Assembly (NCBI RefSeq): GCF_015353075.1
Contig: NZ_CP064187.1
Coordinates: forward strand, 1,984,001-2,048,000
From: Rhizobium sp. 007
GTDB taxonomy: Bacteria; Pseudomonadota; Alphaproteobacteria; Rhizobiales; Rhizobiaceae
DNA length: 64,000 nt
Direction: 5' to 3'
In this document: one piece after another, positions 53,915 to 63,939 of the stretch
Layout: each line of letters opens with the position of its first letter
Position numbering within the stretch: the stretch's first letter is position 1
The notes under the pieces: generated by a model
Databases searched by the model: none
Seen by the model: the letters and a program-made list of their open reading frames with translations, nothing else
What the model was told of the DNA's origin: nothing
Made by a program: the position numbers and the translations under genes

Positions 53915-54601
53915 ATGCCAGACGGTACCAAACGTGCCGCCGCCGGTAAGTCTTCGGAGCGCCGGTCCAGATACCGGTTCCTGCCATCTGCCGCACTGCC
54001 GCCGGATTTGCCTGAGGGACCGGTGCCTATCGCCGAGATGGCGAACGCATTCGGGGTCACGCACAGGACGCTGCATTTCTACGAAGAGAAAGGACTGCTG
54101 TCGGCAAATCGTATCGGCCTGATGCGCGTTTACGGCGAGGACGACGTGATGCGCATGGCCGTCATCAACGTCTGCCGCGAGACCGGGATGCCGATCGCGG
54201 TCATTCAGGAGCTGATGGACGAATTGCGCCGTGCCTCCTCGCAGGACCAAGCAGAGGCAATCTTCCAGGAGGCGCTCGCCGTGCGCAAGCGCGAGCTGAC
54301 GGCGGAAATGTCGACGCTGCACCGTCAGCTGCAACAGGTCAGCGATCTGCTCGACCCCGATGCCAGCAGCGAGATACCGCCGCTGAACGACAACGAGGAT
54401 CAATCCGCCCTTTCGGATGAGGAACTGCGCTGCCTCTCGTTGATGGCCGAAGGCTTCTCGACGCAGCGCATCGCCCGCGCGCTTGACCTGAAGCATGACG
54501 AAGCACAGGCGCTCGAAGCTGACATCATCCTGAAGTTCCGGGCAAACAACCGCTTTCAGGCGATCACCAAGGCAGTGCTTCTCGGCATCGTCAAGGTATA
54601 A
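53915..54601 (+). CDS. regulator with MerR-like N-terminus and LuxR-type C-terminus
   Basis: 228 residues. About 38-110 is a MerR winged helix (VPIAEMANAFGVTHRTLHFY, EEKGLL) followed by a coiled-coil dimerisation helix (to about 150). About 170-228 is a second helix-turn-helix with the LuxR/GerE pattern (LSDEELRCLSLMAEGFSTQR, then IARALDLKHDE). Two HTH units of different families in one protein is unusual. GGAGG precedes the ATG. It may read two half-sites or use the LuxR part for oligomerisation. No target gene is adjacent. Confidence 0.75.
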   Translation: MPDGTKRAAAGKSSERRSRYRFLPSAALPPDLPEGPVPIAEMANAFGVTHRTLHFYEEKGLLSANRIGLMRVYGEDDVMRMAVINVCRETGMPIAVIQELMDELRRASSQDQAEAIFQEALAVRKRELTAEMSTLHRQLQQVSDLLDPDASSEIPPLNDNEDQSALSDEELRCLSLMAEGFSTQRIARALDLKHDEAQALEADIILKFRANNRFQAITKAVLLGIVKV

Positions 54602-54635
54602 CGTTCCGGCAACGGCCGCCACCGTTTCCGCAGCT

Positions 54636-55763
54636 TCACCGCACGATCGTCAGCGTCTCCGCCGCGCGCGTGATCGCCGTGTAAAGCCAGCGTTCGCGCG
54701 TATCGCGGAAGGCCCAGCTTTCATCGAAAAGCACGACATTGTTCCACTGCGAGCCCTGCGCCTTGTGCACGGTGAGCGCATAGCCGTAATCGAATTCGTC
54801 GTAGCGCTTGCGCGTATTCCACGGGATTTCGCCTTCGACATCCTCGAAAACCTGCTTCAGCAGCTTGATCTTGGCTGCGCCGCGATCCATGTCGTCGTCT
54901 TCCGGCCGCACGAGCAGGTTGATGCCCGGCTTCGTCGTCTCCTTCGATGACGTCATTACCTGCCAGAGCGAACCGTTGAGCAGCCCCTTGGCGGGGTCGT
55001 TGCGCAGGCAAACGAGCTTGTCGCCCGTCTGCGGATAATCCGCCGTGAAGCCCTTCAACTCCCGCAGGCGCTGGTTATAGCGCCGCCGCGTGCGGTTGGT
55101 GCCGACAAGCACCTGATCTGCATCGAGCACCAAGGCCTGGTTGACTTCGTTCTTGGCGATCACCTGGGCGGTGCCGTAGTCGCCATACATGATCTCCTTG
55201 CCTTCGCGCACCTGCATCGCAAGCTTGATGATCGGATTGTCGCGCGCCTGGCGGTGAATGTCCGTCAGCAGGTAATCCGGCTCCTGATTGGTAAAGAAGC
55301 CGCCGCCCGATACCGGCGGCAGCTGGCCGGGATCGCCGAGCACCAGGATCGGCGTGCCGAAGCTCATCAGATCCTTTCCAAGCGCCTCGTCGACCATCGA
55401 GCATTCGTCGACGATGATCAGCGCCGCCTTGGCGACCGGGCTCTGCCGGTTGATGGTGAACATCGGCGTCATCGAGGTTTTGCCGGTTTCCTCGTCCTCG
55501 ACAGCCTCTTCCCCACGCGGGCGATAGATCAGCGAATGGATGGTCTTGGCATTGCTGGCACCGCGCGAGCGCAACACCTGCGCCGCCTTGCCGGTGAAGG
55601 CGGCAAACAACACGTCGCCATCGACATTCTCCGCAAAATGCTTGGCGAGCGTCGTCTTGCCCGTTCCGGCATAGCCGAACAGACGGAAGAGCGGCGACCG
55701 GCCCTCCTTCAGCCATTTCGAAACGGCCTTCAGGGCTTCGTCCTGTTGCGGAGCAAATTGCAT
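54636..55763 (-). CDS. RecD-like ATP-dependent DNA helicase
   Basis: 375 residues, superfamily 1B helicase: Walker A FGYAGTGKTTLAKH, motif II VDECSMVD, motif III LVLGDPGQLPPV, motif V/VI TVHKAQGSQWNNVV and YTAITRAAETLTI. It resembles the RecD2/TraA helicase core without N-terminal extensions. Starts at ATG 55763; a longer frame to 55799 is possible. Role in repair or recombination. Confidence 0.9.
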   Translation of the reverse strand: MQFAPQQDEALKAVSKWLKEGRSPLFRLFGYAGTGKTTLAKHFAENVDGDVLFAAFTGKAAQVLRSRGASNAKTIHSLIYRPRGEEAVEDEETGKTSMTPMFTINRQSPVAKAALIIVDECSMVDEALGKDLMSFGTPILVLGDPGQLPPVSGGGFFTNQEPDYLLTDIHRQARDNPIIKLAMQVREGKEIMYGDYGTAQVIAKNEVNQALVLDADQVLVGTNRTRRRYNQRLRELKGFTADYPQTGDKLVCLRNDPAKGLLNGSLWQVMTSSKETTKPGINLLVRPEDDDMDRGAAKIKLLKQVFEDVEGEIPWNTRKRYDEFDYGYALTVHKAQGSQWNNVVLFDESWAFRDTRERWLYTAITRAAETLTIVR

Positions 55764-55906
55764 GGGAGCGACTTGGCAGGATTCGCAGCCGCGAAGCAAG
55801 GTGGAAAAGTGCGCCCGCAGATTGCTGCCGCGCGATTGCCTGCTTTCAGCCGCTTGAACGCAGGTTTTGCGCCCTTTAGTGTCGCCACGTTGCTTGAGGG
55901 ATTCAC

Positions 55907-56503
55907 GTGAGAAGAAGCATTCAATTATGCCTGATGATGGCGGCCCTGCCGATACCTGCTGCCGCCCACGCGGAATGGCAGGCCATCGAACAGGTCAAGC
56001 CATATACAATCACTGGCAAATCCGGCGCCGAGCTCTACGCATCGATCGGCGAACACGGCCCGAAGGCTGGCATCGGACGCGTCATCGCGCACACGACGTT
56101 CAAGCTCACCTGGACCAGGAAATACGAGCCGCAGGCGGACAGGTCCTGCAGGCTGACTGTGGCTCGGCCGAAACTGATTATCACTTACACTCTACCTGAG
56201 CCTACGACACAGCTGCCACCTGCAACCAAGGCAAGCTGGGACAGCTTCATTACTGGCGTCGAGACCCACGAGCGCTGGCACGGCGAAACCATAAAGCATA
56301 TGGTCAACGCGATTGAAGCCTACAGCCTCGGCCTCACCGCCGCCGACGATCCGGACTGCAGCAAGATCCGCGTCGTGCTGACAAAACGCCTCGGCGAACT
56401 CTCCGGCTACCAGCGCCAGCAGGGCCGCGACTTTGACAAGGTCGAAATGGGCCAAGGCGGCAACATCCAGCAGCTTATCCTCAAGCTGGTAAACGGCCCG
56501 TAG
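55907..56503 (+). CDS. secreted DUF922 putative metalloprotease
   Basis: 198 residues with a signal peptide (cleaved near AAAHA). The DUF922 core carries an HExxH zinc motif (ETHERWHGE at about 121), with KASWDSFITGVE before it, so it is a predicted Zn-dependent peptidase in the periplasm. Two Cys may form a disulfide. It converges with the ABC-F gene and overlaps it by 23 bp. Confidence 0.85.
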   Translation: MRRSIQLCLMMAALPIPAAAHAEWQAIEQVKPYTITGKSGAELYASIGEHGPKAGIGRVIAHTTFKLTWTRKYEPQADRSCRLTVARPKLIITYTLPEPTTQLPPATKASWDSFITGVETHERWHGETIKHMVNAIEAYSLGLTAADDPDCSKIRVVLTKRLGELSGYQRQQGRDFDKVEMGQGGNIQQLILKLVNGP

Positions 56504-58085
56504 GCAACTCCAGCCTGCGCGTAATCCCAATGCCTTCCAGGAAGACTTCGTCGTGACTGACGACCAGCAGCGCGCCGTCATAGGCACGCAATCCGCTCTC
56601 GACCGCAGCGATCGAATCGAGGTCGAGATGATTGGTCGGCTCGTCCAGGATCAGGAGCGAAGGCGGTTCCGGTCCGCCCAGAACGCACGCCAGACCGGCC
56701 CGCAACAGCTGGCCGCCGCTGAGCGTCGATACGATCCGGAGCGCCGCATCGTCCCTGAACATGAACCGGGCGAGCGCCGCCCGACAGGCATTTTCAACCG
56801 CGCGCGGGTTTATCCGCAGGAAGTTGTCGCGGATCGAAATCGACGGATCGAGAAGACTCACCTGTTGATCGAGCATTGCGAACTTGGAAATGACCGAGAC
56901 CGTCCCGGTCCACGGCTTCAACTCCGCGGTGACAAGCGCCAGCAATGTCGTCTTGCCCGAACCGTTCGGGCCGGTGACGGCGATGCGCTCCGGTCCAACG
57001 ATGCCGAAGGACAGATCGCTGAGGACCGGCTCGGCAGGCCGATAGCCCGCCGTCACGGAATCCATCTTCAGGACGACCTTGTTGGCAGGCAGTCCGGCCG
57101 GCGGAAGCGTCACCGAAAAGGGCTGCAGGATTTCGATCTTCTCGCGCGCGGCTGCTGCGTCTTCGAGCGCCTGGGTGCGCCGGCGTTCGGCAAGCCGGGC
57201 GTTATCGCCGCCTGTTGCTTCGCTGCGCTCCTTCAAGCCGCCGGCGACGATACGCGGCATGTCGCCTCTGGCAGCCTTCTTCCGGCCGATACGATCCCTG
57301 CGAGCTTGCCGTTCGGCCGTTGCTTGGGCGCTTCGGGCAACCTCGGCCACACGCTTCTCGGCATCGGCGAGATCATGCTGCACGGCAGCCAATTCTAAAG
57401 CCTTGCGCTCCTGATACTGGCTCCAGTTGCCGACGTAACGCGTGGCCTCAAGCGAAGTCAGTTCGACGATGGCGTCCATGATTTCGAGCAATTCCCGGTC
57501 ATGGCTGACGACGATGGCCCCCGCCCGCCAATTTGCAAGGAGTTCGATGACGGCGTGGCGGCCATCGCGGTCGAGATTGTTGGTCGGCTCGTCCAGGATG
57601 AGAAAATCGGGCTCCGAGAACATCAGCGCTGCAAGCCCTGCCCGCGTGCGCTGTCCACCCGACAGTGCGACAAGGCGCGTTTCGGGCTCAGCGTCGATCC
57701 CCGCGCGATCGAGAGCCGAAGCAATGCGGGCTTCCAGCATCCAGTCGGCAGATGCAAGCTCTTCAGCGGTCGCCTCGCCCACCTCGGCACGCCGAATGAC
57801 GGCGAGCGCCTCGGTCACGCCGAAGAGATCGCCAACCGTCTCCTCGGCTTCCACCTGGACCCTTTGGCGGAGCACGCCCAGGCGACCGCCTAACGCAATC
57901 GTCCCGGACAAAGGCTGGAGTTCGCCTGAGATCAGCTTGAGAAGCGTGGTCTTGCCAACGCCGTTGCGGCCGACAAGACCCGTTCGGTCCGCGCCGAAGC
58001 TTAGATCGAGACATGAGAAAAGCGGGCGGCCGTCAGGCGCGGACCACAACAGATTGGAGAGTGTGATGAATGCAGGCATGGACAT
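56481..58085 (-). CDS. ABC-F family ATPase
   Basis: 534 residues from ATG 58085 (GGGGAA upstream), two ABC domains without membrane segments: Walker A LVGRNGVGKTTLLK and TGPNGSGKTTLLA, signatures ALSGGQRTRAGLA and LSGGQLLRAGLA, Walker B FLILDEPTNNLD and LLILDEPTNHLD. Linker near 240-320 is long and charged. ABC-F proteins act on the ribosome (Uup/EttA/antibiotic resistance). The longer frame to 58163 lacks a start signal. Confidence 0.93.
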   Translation of the reverse strand: MSMPAFITLSNLLWSAPDGRPLFSCLDLSFGADRTGLVGRNGVGKTTLLKLISGELQPLSGTIALGGRLGVLRQRVQVEAEETVGDLFGVTEALAVIRRAEVGEATAEELASADWMLEARIASALDRAGIDAEPETRLVALSGGQRTRAGLAALMFSEPDFLILDEPTNNLDRDGRHAVIELLANWRAGAIVVSHDRELLEIMDAIVELTSLEATRYVGNWSQYQERKALELAAVQHDLADAEKRVAEVARSAQATAERQARRDRIGRKKAARGDMPRIVAGGLKERSEATGGDNARLAERRRTQALEDAAAAREKIEILQPFSVTLPPAGLPANKVVLKMDSVTAGYRPAEPVLSDLSFGIVGPERIAVTGPNGSGKTTLLALVTAELKPWTGTVSVISKFAMLDQQVSLLDPSISIRDNFLRINPRAVENACRAALARFMFRDDAALRIVSTLSGGQLLRAGLACVLGGPEPPSLLILDEPTNHLDLDSIAAVESGLRAYDGALLVVSHDEVFLEGIGITRRLELPTGRLPA

Positions 58086-58338
58086 GAAATTCCCCGGTGG
58101 CAAGGCGAATTGGCGATGCGATCGGGTTGAAATCCATTGCTGCACACATCCTGTTGAGATCAACGATGGCCGGTAATTTAAGTGACGAGTGTATCTGGTT
58201 CAAGCAGGGTCAATCTCGGCACGGCACCAAACGCGGCATTCATTCAAAAATCCCTCACACCGCATGGAATAAAATCACTGCTTTCGGTGTCTCATCTCCG
58301 GTAAGCAAAAAAGCTGCCGAACGTGAGGAGAGACCCAC

Positions 58339-58719
58339 ATGAAATCCGTAAAATTCTTGATCGCTTTCGCCGTCGCATCTGCTGCGGCAACGGCTGCATT
58401 CGCGGCAGCGCCGGTCATGACCATCGAATCCGCCAAGGGCAAAGTGCTCGCCGGCGAAAACGGCATGACGCTCTATACCTTCAAGAAGGACACGAAAGGC
58501 GTTTCCAATTGCTACGACCAATGCGCCAAGAACTGGCCGCCGCTGATGGCCGCTGGCGATGCGAAGGCCGATGGTGCATATTCGATCATCGACCGCAAGG
58601 ACGGCACAAAGCAATGGGCCAAGGACGGCATGCCGCTCTATTTCTGGGTGAAGGATACCAAGAAGGGCGATATCACCGGCGATGGCGTGGGGGGCAACTG
58701 GGACCTTGCCAAACCCTGA
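58339..58719 (+). CDS. secreted COG4315-type repeat protein
   Basis: 126 residues: signal peptide (cleaved about residue 22) and two YxFWxD-like repeats (MTLYTFKKDTKG near 43 and MPLYFWVKDTKKGD near 99) with CYDQCAKNWPPL between, the lipoprotein_15/COG4315 family. It is periplasmic or surface-exposed; function unknown. GAGGAG precedes the ATG. It lies 10 bp before the sigma factor start, probably its co-regulated target. Confidence 0.88.
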   Translation: MKSVKFLIAFAVASAAATAAFAAAPVMTIESAKGKVLAGENGMTLYTFKKDTKGVSNCYDQCAKNWPPLMAAGDAKADGAYSIIDRKDGTKQWAKDGMPLYFWVKDTKKGDITGDGVGGNWDLAKP

Positions 58720-58729
58720 GTGGACCGGC

Positions 58730-59245
58730 GTGAAGACACCCGCACCCGAAACATTCGAGGGCCAGATCCTGGCCCTCCTTCCCTCGCTCCGGCGCTATTC
58801 GCGAAGCCTCACCCGCTCCGACGCCGACGGCGAGGATCTGCTGCAGGACTGTGTCGAGAAGGTACTTGCCCGCCGTTCGCAGTGGCGTGGCTTGAACCTG
58901 CGCGGCTGGGCGCTGACTATCATGACCAATCTCTACCGCAACACCCGCCGCCAGAGCCCGCCCAGCATGATGGTCGAGCTTGACAGCGCCGAAGACATGC
59001 CCTCGCCCGAGACGACCGCCGATCCGCTAGAGCGCTTGCGGCTGGAAGACGCGCTGAACAGCCTGTCGGAGGAAAACCGCGCCGTGCTGATGCTGGTTAT
59101 CATCGAAGGCTATACCTACAGCGAGGTGGCCGCCGCGCTCGACATACCGGTCGGCACCGTCATGTCGCGCCTGTCGCGCGCGCGTCAGCGGCTTGGAGAC
59201 CTAATGAAGGCCGACAATGTGATTACGCTTCGGAGACCGAAATGA
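58730..59245 (+). CDS. ECF-type RNA polymerase sigma factor
   Basis: 171 residues from GTG 58730 (or 58682). Region 2 (LPSLRRYSRSLTRSDADGED, LLQDCVEKVL) and region 4 (LSEENRAVLMLVIIEGYTYS, then VAAALDIPVGTVMSRLSRAR) are clear. It directs transcription from promoters including, likely, the upstream COG4315 gene. Overlaps the anti-sigma gene by four bases (ATGA). Confidence 0.93.
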   Translation: MKTPAPETFEGQILALLPSLRRYSRSLTRSDADGEDLLQDCVEKVLARRSQWRGLNLRGWALTIMTNLYRNTRRQSPPSMMVELDSAEDMPSPETTADPLERLRLEDALNSLSEENRAVLMLVIIEGYTYSEVAAALDIPVGTVMSRLSRARQRLGDLMKADNVITLRRPK

Positions 59246-60024
59246 ACGAGACCAACTCGACCGTGCCCGAAGCGGACCTCCACGCCTATGCCGACGGGCA
59301 ACTGCCCGAAAACGCCCGCGCCCGTGTGGAGGCTTGGCTGCAGGACAATCCCGAGGACGCTGCCAAGGTGACGGCATGGCAGGCGCAGAATGCTGCGATC
59401 CGTTCAACGTTCGCGCCTTACGAAAAATCCAAGGAAAGCGACATCCTGCTGGTCGATCCGGAAAATGGCGCTTCCGTTTGGCCGAAACGTTCGGCCATTG
59501 CCGCAGCCGCCGTCGCTCTCTTCGCGCTTGGCGCCCTTGCCGGTCATTACGGCCCTCCGCTCGTCCAGCAACCCGAACTGCAGCTTGCCGCTTCCGAGAC
59601 ACTGCCGGCAGAGGCGCAGAACGCCTTCCTGGTCTATGCAGGCGAGGTCCGCCATCCTGTCGAAGTCTTCGCCAATGAGGAAGCGCATCTGGCGACCTGG
59701 CTCGGCAAGCGGCTTTCTATTCCGAACCTGAAGGTGCCGGATCTACAGGCCCTCGGCTTCCGGCTCGTGGGCGGACGGCTGCTGCCGGTGGATGGAAAGC
59801 CGGGCGCGATGTTCATGTACGAGAATCAGGGTGGCGAACGCCTGACCGCGCTGATCGGCCGCAACAAGGCGAACCGGACGACGAGCTTCCGTTTCGCCTC
59901 CGCCGGCGGTGTCGAGACATTCTACTGGATCGACGGCGAGCTCGGCTATGCCGTCACCGGCGAGATTTCGCGCGATATGCTGCGGCAGGTGGCCGAGGAG
60001 TGCTACAAGCAGTTCCCGTCGTGA
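59242..60024 (+). CDS. membrane anti-sigma factor
   Basis: 260 residues. The first 55 (DLHAYADGQLPENARARVE, then WLQDNPEDA) form the sigma-binding N-terminal domain; a transmembrane helix (about 77-96) and a periplasmic sensor domain follow. It holds the ECF sigma at the membrane until an envelope signal is received. Translationally coupled to it. Confidence 0.9.
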   Translation: MNETNSTVPEADLHAYADGQLPENARARVEAWLQDNPEDAAKVTAWQAQNAAIRSTFAPYEKSKESDILLVDPENGASVWPKRSAIAAAAVALFALGALAGHYGPPLVQQPELQLAASETLPAEAQNAFLVYAGEVRHPVEVFANEEAHLATWLGKRLSIPNLKVPDLQALGFRLVGGRLLPVDGKPGAMFMYENQGGERLTALIGRNKANRTTSFRFASAGGVETFYWIDGELGYAVTGEISRDMLRQVAEECYKQFPS

Positions 60025-60027
60025 CGA

Positions 60028-60417
60028 TCAGCGCAGCGGATCGTTGGAAAGCTCGATCGGCTTTCCGTGCGGCGTGGCTTCCGCCGCACGCTGCCAGCTC
60101 TCCTGCAGCGAAAGGATGGCGCCGGCATCGGCGATGCCTTTGTTGACAAGGAGCGAGGATAGCGCCGCGACCCAGCAGTCGAAGTAGTCGCTGCCATCCA
60201 CCACCCGGCCCGGCTTGTGCAGTTCGGCCGAAAGCGTCTCCGCCCACTCGCTCCATGTGAAGAGACCGCGTTCGTGGAGGTGCACTGTCATTGCAAAAGC
60301 AGCAGCCGCCCAGGGCTCGGGAAAGACCGGCTCGCCATCGGCGGATTTCGGCAGTTGGGGCGATCGCGTCAGCGGCGATGCCGTTTCACAAAGGCTCAAG
60401 GTAGCTCTCCCAGGCAT
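60028..60417 (-). CDS. nitrile hydratase accessory protein
   Basis: 129 residues, the activator/chaperone (P14K/NhlE type) needed to insert metal in the nitrile hydratase. FPEPWAAAAFAMTVHLHERG and FTWSEWAETLS are the family core. The start overlaps the beta-subunit gene by 32 bp. Third gene of the operon. Confidence 0.88.
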   Translation of the reverse strand: MPGRATLSLCETASPLTRSPQLPKSADGEPVFPEPWAAAAFAMTVHLHERGLFTWSEWAETLSAELHKPGRVVDGSDYFDCWVAALSSLLVNKGIADAGAILSLQESWQRAAEATPHGKPIELSNDPLR

Positions 60418-61045
60418 CGATCGAAACCGTCAGCGATGGATCGGCGCCCTCGCCCCAGATTTCCCTGCCATCGAAAACGACGGTATAGACCCATTGTGGA
60501 TTCTCGCCCTTGCCATGCGCATTGTCGTCCGGGAACACGAAGGAGCCTTGCACCGCCTCGACCACGCCATTCTTGGCACGCGCATAGCGCGGCAGCCGGG
60601 TATGGGTTTCCGGATTAAAATTCCTTGTCCGGACCTTCTCGCCGACGGCAAAGCGCGCAGCCCTTTCCACCGGACGGTCGCAAGCGCCGCCGCGCGCCAG
60701 AACGTTCGCAACCATATCCGCCTTCAGAACCCGTTTCGGCACTGCTCCGGCCGTCTGCTTGTGGCCGGCATCGATCTCCGCAGCCGTTGCAAATCCGTGC
60801 CGATCGAGCAGCACTTCCAGCGCCCGCATCCATATTTCGTAATAGCTTGCGGAGAGATAATCAGCTGGCAAAATATTCTCGCGCGCATGCCGGCTCTCAT
60901 CGATCGTCCAGGCACCGAAGGCACCGCACGATAGCGTCAGACCAAGCGCACGCTTCTCCCACTCAGCATGGAAATACGGCTCGTCCTTTTCAGCCGCGAC
61001 CGGCCCGAACCCCATCTGTCCACCAAGATCGTGCGGCCCGTTCAT
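60386..61045 (-). CDS. nthB: nitrile hydratase beta subunit
   Basis: 219 residues beginning [16 protein letters not shown], the invariant N-terminus of NthB. C-terminal SH3-like barrel ([20 protein letters not shown]). Pairs with the alpha subunit to hydrate nitriles to amides. Overlaps the alpha gene by four bases. Confidence 0.95.
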   Translation of the reverse strand: MNGPHDLGGQMGFGPVAAEKDEPYFHAEWEKRALGLTLSCGAFGAWTIDESRHARENILPADYLSASYYEIWMRALEVLLDRHGFATAAEIDAGHKQTAGAVPKRVLKADMVANVLARGGACDRPVERAARFAVGEKVRTRNFNPETHTRLPRYARAKNGVVEAVQGSFVFPDDNAHGKGENPQWVYTVVFDGREIWGEGADPSLTVSIDAWESYLEPL

Positions 61046-61677
61046 GCGGCTGCTCCCGGATTAGACGCAATTGCCGTCCCGATCATCGCATCGCGACTGA
61101 CGAGACCGGCAAGTTGCTGCTCGCTCAGGCCTTCCGTTCCCTCGGGGCGCTCGGGAATGACGAGATAGCGCAGCTCGGCCGTCGAATCCCAGACCCGGAT
61201 TTTCTTTTCCGCGGGCAGCGTCAGGCCGAATTCGGCAAGCACGCCGCGCGGATCGATCACCGCCCGCGAGCGATAGGCCGGCGCCTTGTACCAGACCGGC
61301 GGCAGGCCGAGCACCGACCAGGGATAGCAGGAGCAAAGCGTGCAGACGACGAGGTTGTGGGTCTTGGGCGTATTGAAGACGGCGCGCATGTGCTCGCCCT
61401 GCCGCCCGGTATAGCCGAGGCTCGCAATTGCCGCCGTCGCATCGCTCTCCAGCCATTCGGCGAATGCCGGATCGCTCCAGGCCTTTCCCACGACATGGGC
61501 GCCGTTGCGCGGGCCGATCTTCGTCTCATAGGTCTCGACGATCGCATCGATCGCCGCCGGATCGATCAGCCCCTTCTCCGTCAACACCGTCTCCAGCGCC
61601 TTCACCCGCGCCTGCATGTCCGAATAGCGGTTGTCGTGATGATGATGATGGTGATCATGATCAGGATGATCGTGCAA
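61042..61677 (-). CDS. nthA: nitrile hydratase alpha subunit, cobalt type
   Basis: 211 residues. The metal site [10 protein letters not shown] has Thr as in cobalt enzymes (iron enzymes have Ser). TTG at 61677 (GGAGG upstream) starts a His-rich leader ([20 protein letters not shown]) that could bind metal. Acts in the cytoplasm. No amidase is visible beside it to finish nitrile breakdown to acids. Confidence 0.95.
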   Translation of the reverse strand: MHDHPDHDHHHHHHDNRYSDMQARVKALETVLTEKGLIDPAAIDAIVETYETKIGPRNGAHVVGKAWSDPAFAEWLESDATAAIASLGYTGRQGEHMRAVFNTPKTHNLVVCTLCSCYPWSVLGLPPVWYKAPAYRSRAVIDPRGVLAEFGLTLPAEKKIRVWDSTAELRYLVIPERPEGTEGLSEQQLAGLVSRDAMIGTAIASNPGAAA

Positions 61678-61776
61678 GACGAGGCCCTCCGCGCATAGGA
61701 TGATTATCTTTAGGCGCGTGAATGCAGCCCGCCAAGCTAATCTATGCGCCTTGCGGTTTTTCGATATTCTCGGCGC

Positions 61777-63056
61777 ATGAACATTCTGATTCTCGGCGCA
61801 ACAGGTTTCATCGGCTCCGCGGTCGCCGCCCGTCTGGTGGCCGATGGCCATGCCGTGAGCGGCCTAGGCCGCACTCCTGTCCGGGCTCGAATCAAATGGC
61901 CCGATGTCCGCTGGCTGCGTGCCGATCTCGCCCACATGACCACAGCTGCCGATTGGCAAGAGACACTGAAAGACCAGCATATGGTCGTCAATTGCGCAGG
62001 CGCCTTACAGGACGGCTTCTCCGACGACCTTGCCGCATCGCAGGCAGATGCGATGCTGGCGCTCTATACCGCGGCCAAGCGTCGGACGTCCGCCTCATCG
62101 TCCAGATATCAGCAAACACGGATGCTCCAGTTGCCGACCTGCCGTTCCTCGCCACAAAACGCCGCGGCGACGATACCCTAGCGTCAAGTGGTTTACCTTA
62201 CGTCATTTTGCGTCCGGCACTCGTTGTCGGGCGCAATTCCCATGGCGGCTCAGCGCTCTTGCGGGCGCTCGCATCAATGCCATTTGTGTTGCCGCTTTTC
62301 CATTCGCAAAGCCCGGTCGAGACGATCGATATCAAAGATGTCGCTGCAGCCGTCAGCGCAGCAGTCTGCGGCGAAATTGCCAGCGGAAAAGATATTGCAC
62401 TCGCATCCAGCGAGACGCTCATGCTCTCCGAGCTCGTGAAACTGCATCGCCAATGGCTAGGCCTTCCGCCCGCGCCCATCATCCCCATCCCAGCAGCGCT
62501 GGCAAAACCCGTGACTTGGCTCGCCGATATTGCGGGGCGCCTCGGCTGGCGTTCGCCCTTGCGTTCGACCGCCATGGCCATCATATCCAAAGGCGTCACA
62601 AGCAATGGAACGGTTCCAGCCATCCGCAGCGGCTCAGTCGCGGCCACGCTGGCAGCCAACCCGTCGGGCATTCAGGATCTGTGGTTCGCGCGCCTCTATC
62701 TGCTGAAGCCGCTGATGGCCGCCGGCCTCGCTCTGTTTTGGCTGCTGTCCGGCATCATTCCGCTTCTGTCGCCACAGACGGCAAGTCAGCATCTTTTACC
62801 CTTCATGCCGACCGCCACTGCAATGGCGCTCACGCTTTTCACGTGCGCCGTCGACATCGCGCTCGGTTCAGCACTCATTTTCCGGCCCATCGCCCGCAAA
62901 GCCCTTCTCGCCATGTTCGCCGTCTCCCTCGCATATCTCGCGGGCGCAACCCTGCTCGAACCCTCACTCTGGCGCGATCCGCTGGGACCTCTCGTCAAGG
63001 TCCTCCCGTCGCTTCTGCTGACGCTCGTCACCCTTGCCATTCTGGATGAACGCTGA
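61777..63056 (+). pseudogene. SDR-type reductase fused to a DoxX-like membrane domain, frameshifted
   Basis: N-terminal NAD(P)-binding fold ([30 protein letters not shown]) reads in one frame to about 62079, then the protein continues in the next frame (SDVRLIVQISANTDAPVADL, then GLPYVILRPALVVGRNSHGG) to a C-terminal region with four transmembrane helices of DoxX type. A lost G (AAGGCG to AAGCG, near 62079) explains it. About 426 residues when joined. Couples by TGATG to the next gene. May be an assembly error. Confidence 0.75.
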
Positions 63057-63532
63057 TGCTTGCAGAACTTCTACTGCTTGCCCACGTGATCGGCGCGACC
63101 GTGCTCTTGGGCACCGGTGCAGGGATCGCTTTTTTCATGGCAAAGGCGCACAGGACGCAAGCGCCGGAACTGATTGCGCATGTCGCGGGAACCGTTGTGA
63201 TCGCCGACACGATTTTCACCGCAACGGCTGTTTTTCTCCAGCCGGTGACAGGTTATCTGCTTGCCACCATCATCGGCTGGCCGCTCGGCGAAGGCTGGAT
63301 CGCCCTCTCGCTCATCCTCTATGTCGTTACCGGCCTTTTCTGGCTGCCGGTCGTCTGGATACAGGTCAGGCTTCGCGATCTTGCACGCGCAGCCGCCACT
63401 GCTGGCGAACAGCTGCCGCCGGAGTATTTCCGGCTCTACCACATCTGGTTCGCCTGCGGGTTTCCGGCCTTCTTGGCAGTGATCGGCATCCTCTGGCTGA
63501 TGGTCAACAAGCCTTCGATCACCCTGTTTTAG
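63056..63532 (+). CDS. DUF2269 family membrane protein
   Basis: 158 residues, about four helices, with the family start LAELLLLAHVIGATVLLGTG and the LPPEYFRLYHIWFACGFPAF segment. Function unknown. ATG overlaps the upstream stop. The pairing of an SDR/DoxX protein with DUF2269 recurs in rhizobia. Confidence 0.85.
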   Translation: MLAELLLLAHVIGATVLLGTGAGIAFFMAKAHRTQAPELIAHVAGTVVIADTIFTATAVFLQPVTGYLLATIIGWPLGEGWIALSLILYVVTGLFWLPVVWIQVRLRDLARAAATAGEQLPPEYFRLYHIWFACGFPAFLAVIGILWLMVNKPSITLF

Positions 63533-63642
63533 CATCAGTCAAGTTAGGCAGCGTCCCCAAGGGCTAATCCCATTGCACCCGAGGTCCAATCGGGTTTGCG
63601 TGATATTCTCCGCCATCTCGCAAGTAGGGGAAAGGTATTGCG

Positions 63643-63900
63643 ATGAACAGGATCACTCTTCCCGCAGCAGCGCTCGGCGCTGTATTCGCTTCCTGGGCAA
63701 GCGCGGACGACTATCGCGATCTGAAAAAGGGCGAGTATCAGATCCCCGGACATCCCTATAAGTCCGCGGAGAACTGCCAGCGCACCGCTCCGGTCGGCAA
63801 GTTCGACCGCCGTTGCGACATTCCGCTCCTGGGCTTCCGCAACTTTACCGACCCGACGATCATCGTTCAGTCTGGCGGCATCGGCGGGTTCGGCATCTAA
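63643..63900 (+). CDS. small secreted hypothetical protein
   Basis: 85 residues with a signal peptide (cleaved after ASWASA), then DDYRDLKKGEYQIPGHPY and two Cys about 18 residues apart (ENCQRTA, RRCDIP), likely a disulfide. Ends in a Gly-rich GGIGGFGI. Followed by an intrinsic terminator. Confidence 0.65.
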   Translation: MNRITLPAAALGAVFASWASADDYRDLKKGEYQIPGHPYKSAENCQRTAPVGKFDRRCDIPLLGFRNFTDPTIIVQSGGIGGFGI

Positions 63901-63908
63901 GCGCCTCT

Positions 63909-63939
63909 GCGGGCGGCCGCCTGGACCGTCCGCTTTTTT
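63909..63939 (+). terminator. intrinsic terminator
   Basis: GC-rich stem GCGGGCGGCC/GGACCGTCCGC (wobble and one mismatch), then six T residues. Confidence 0.7.
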
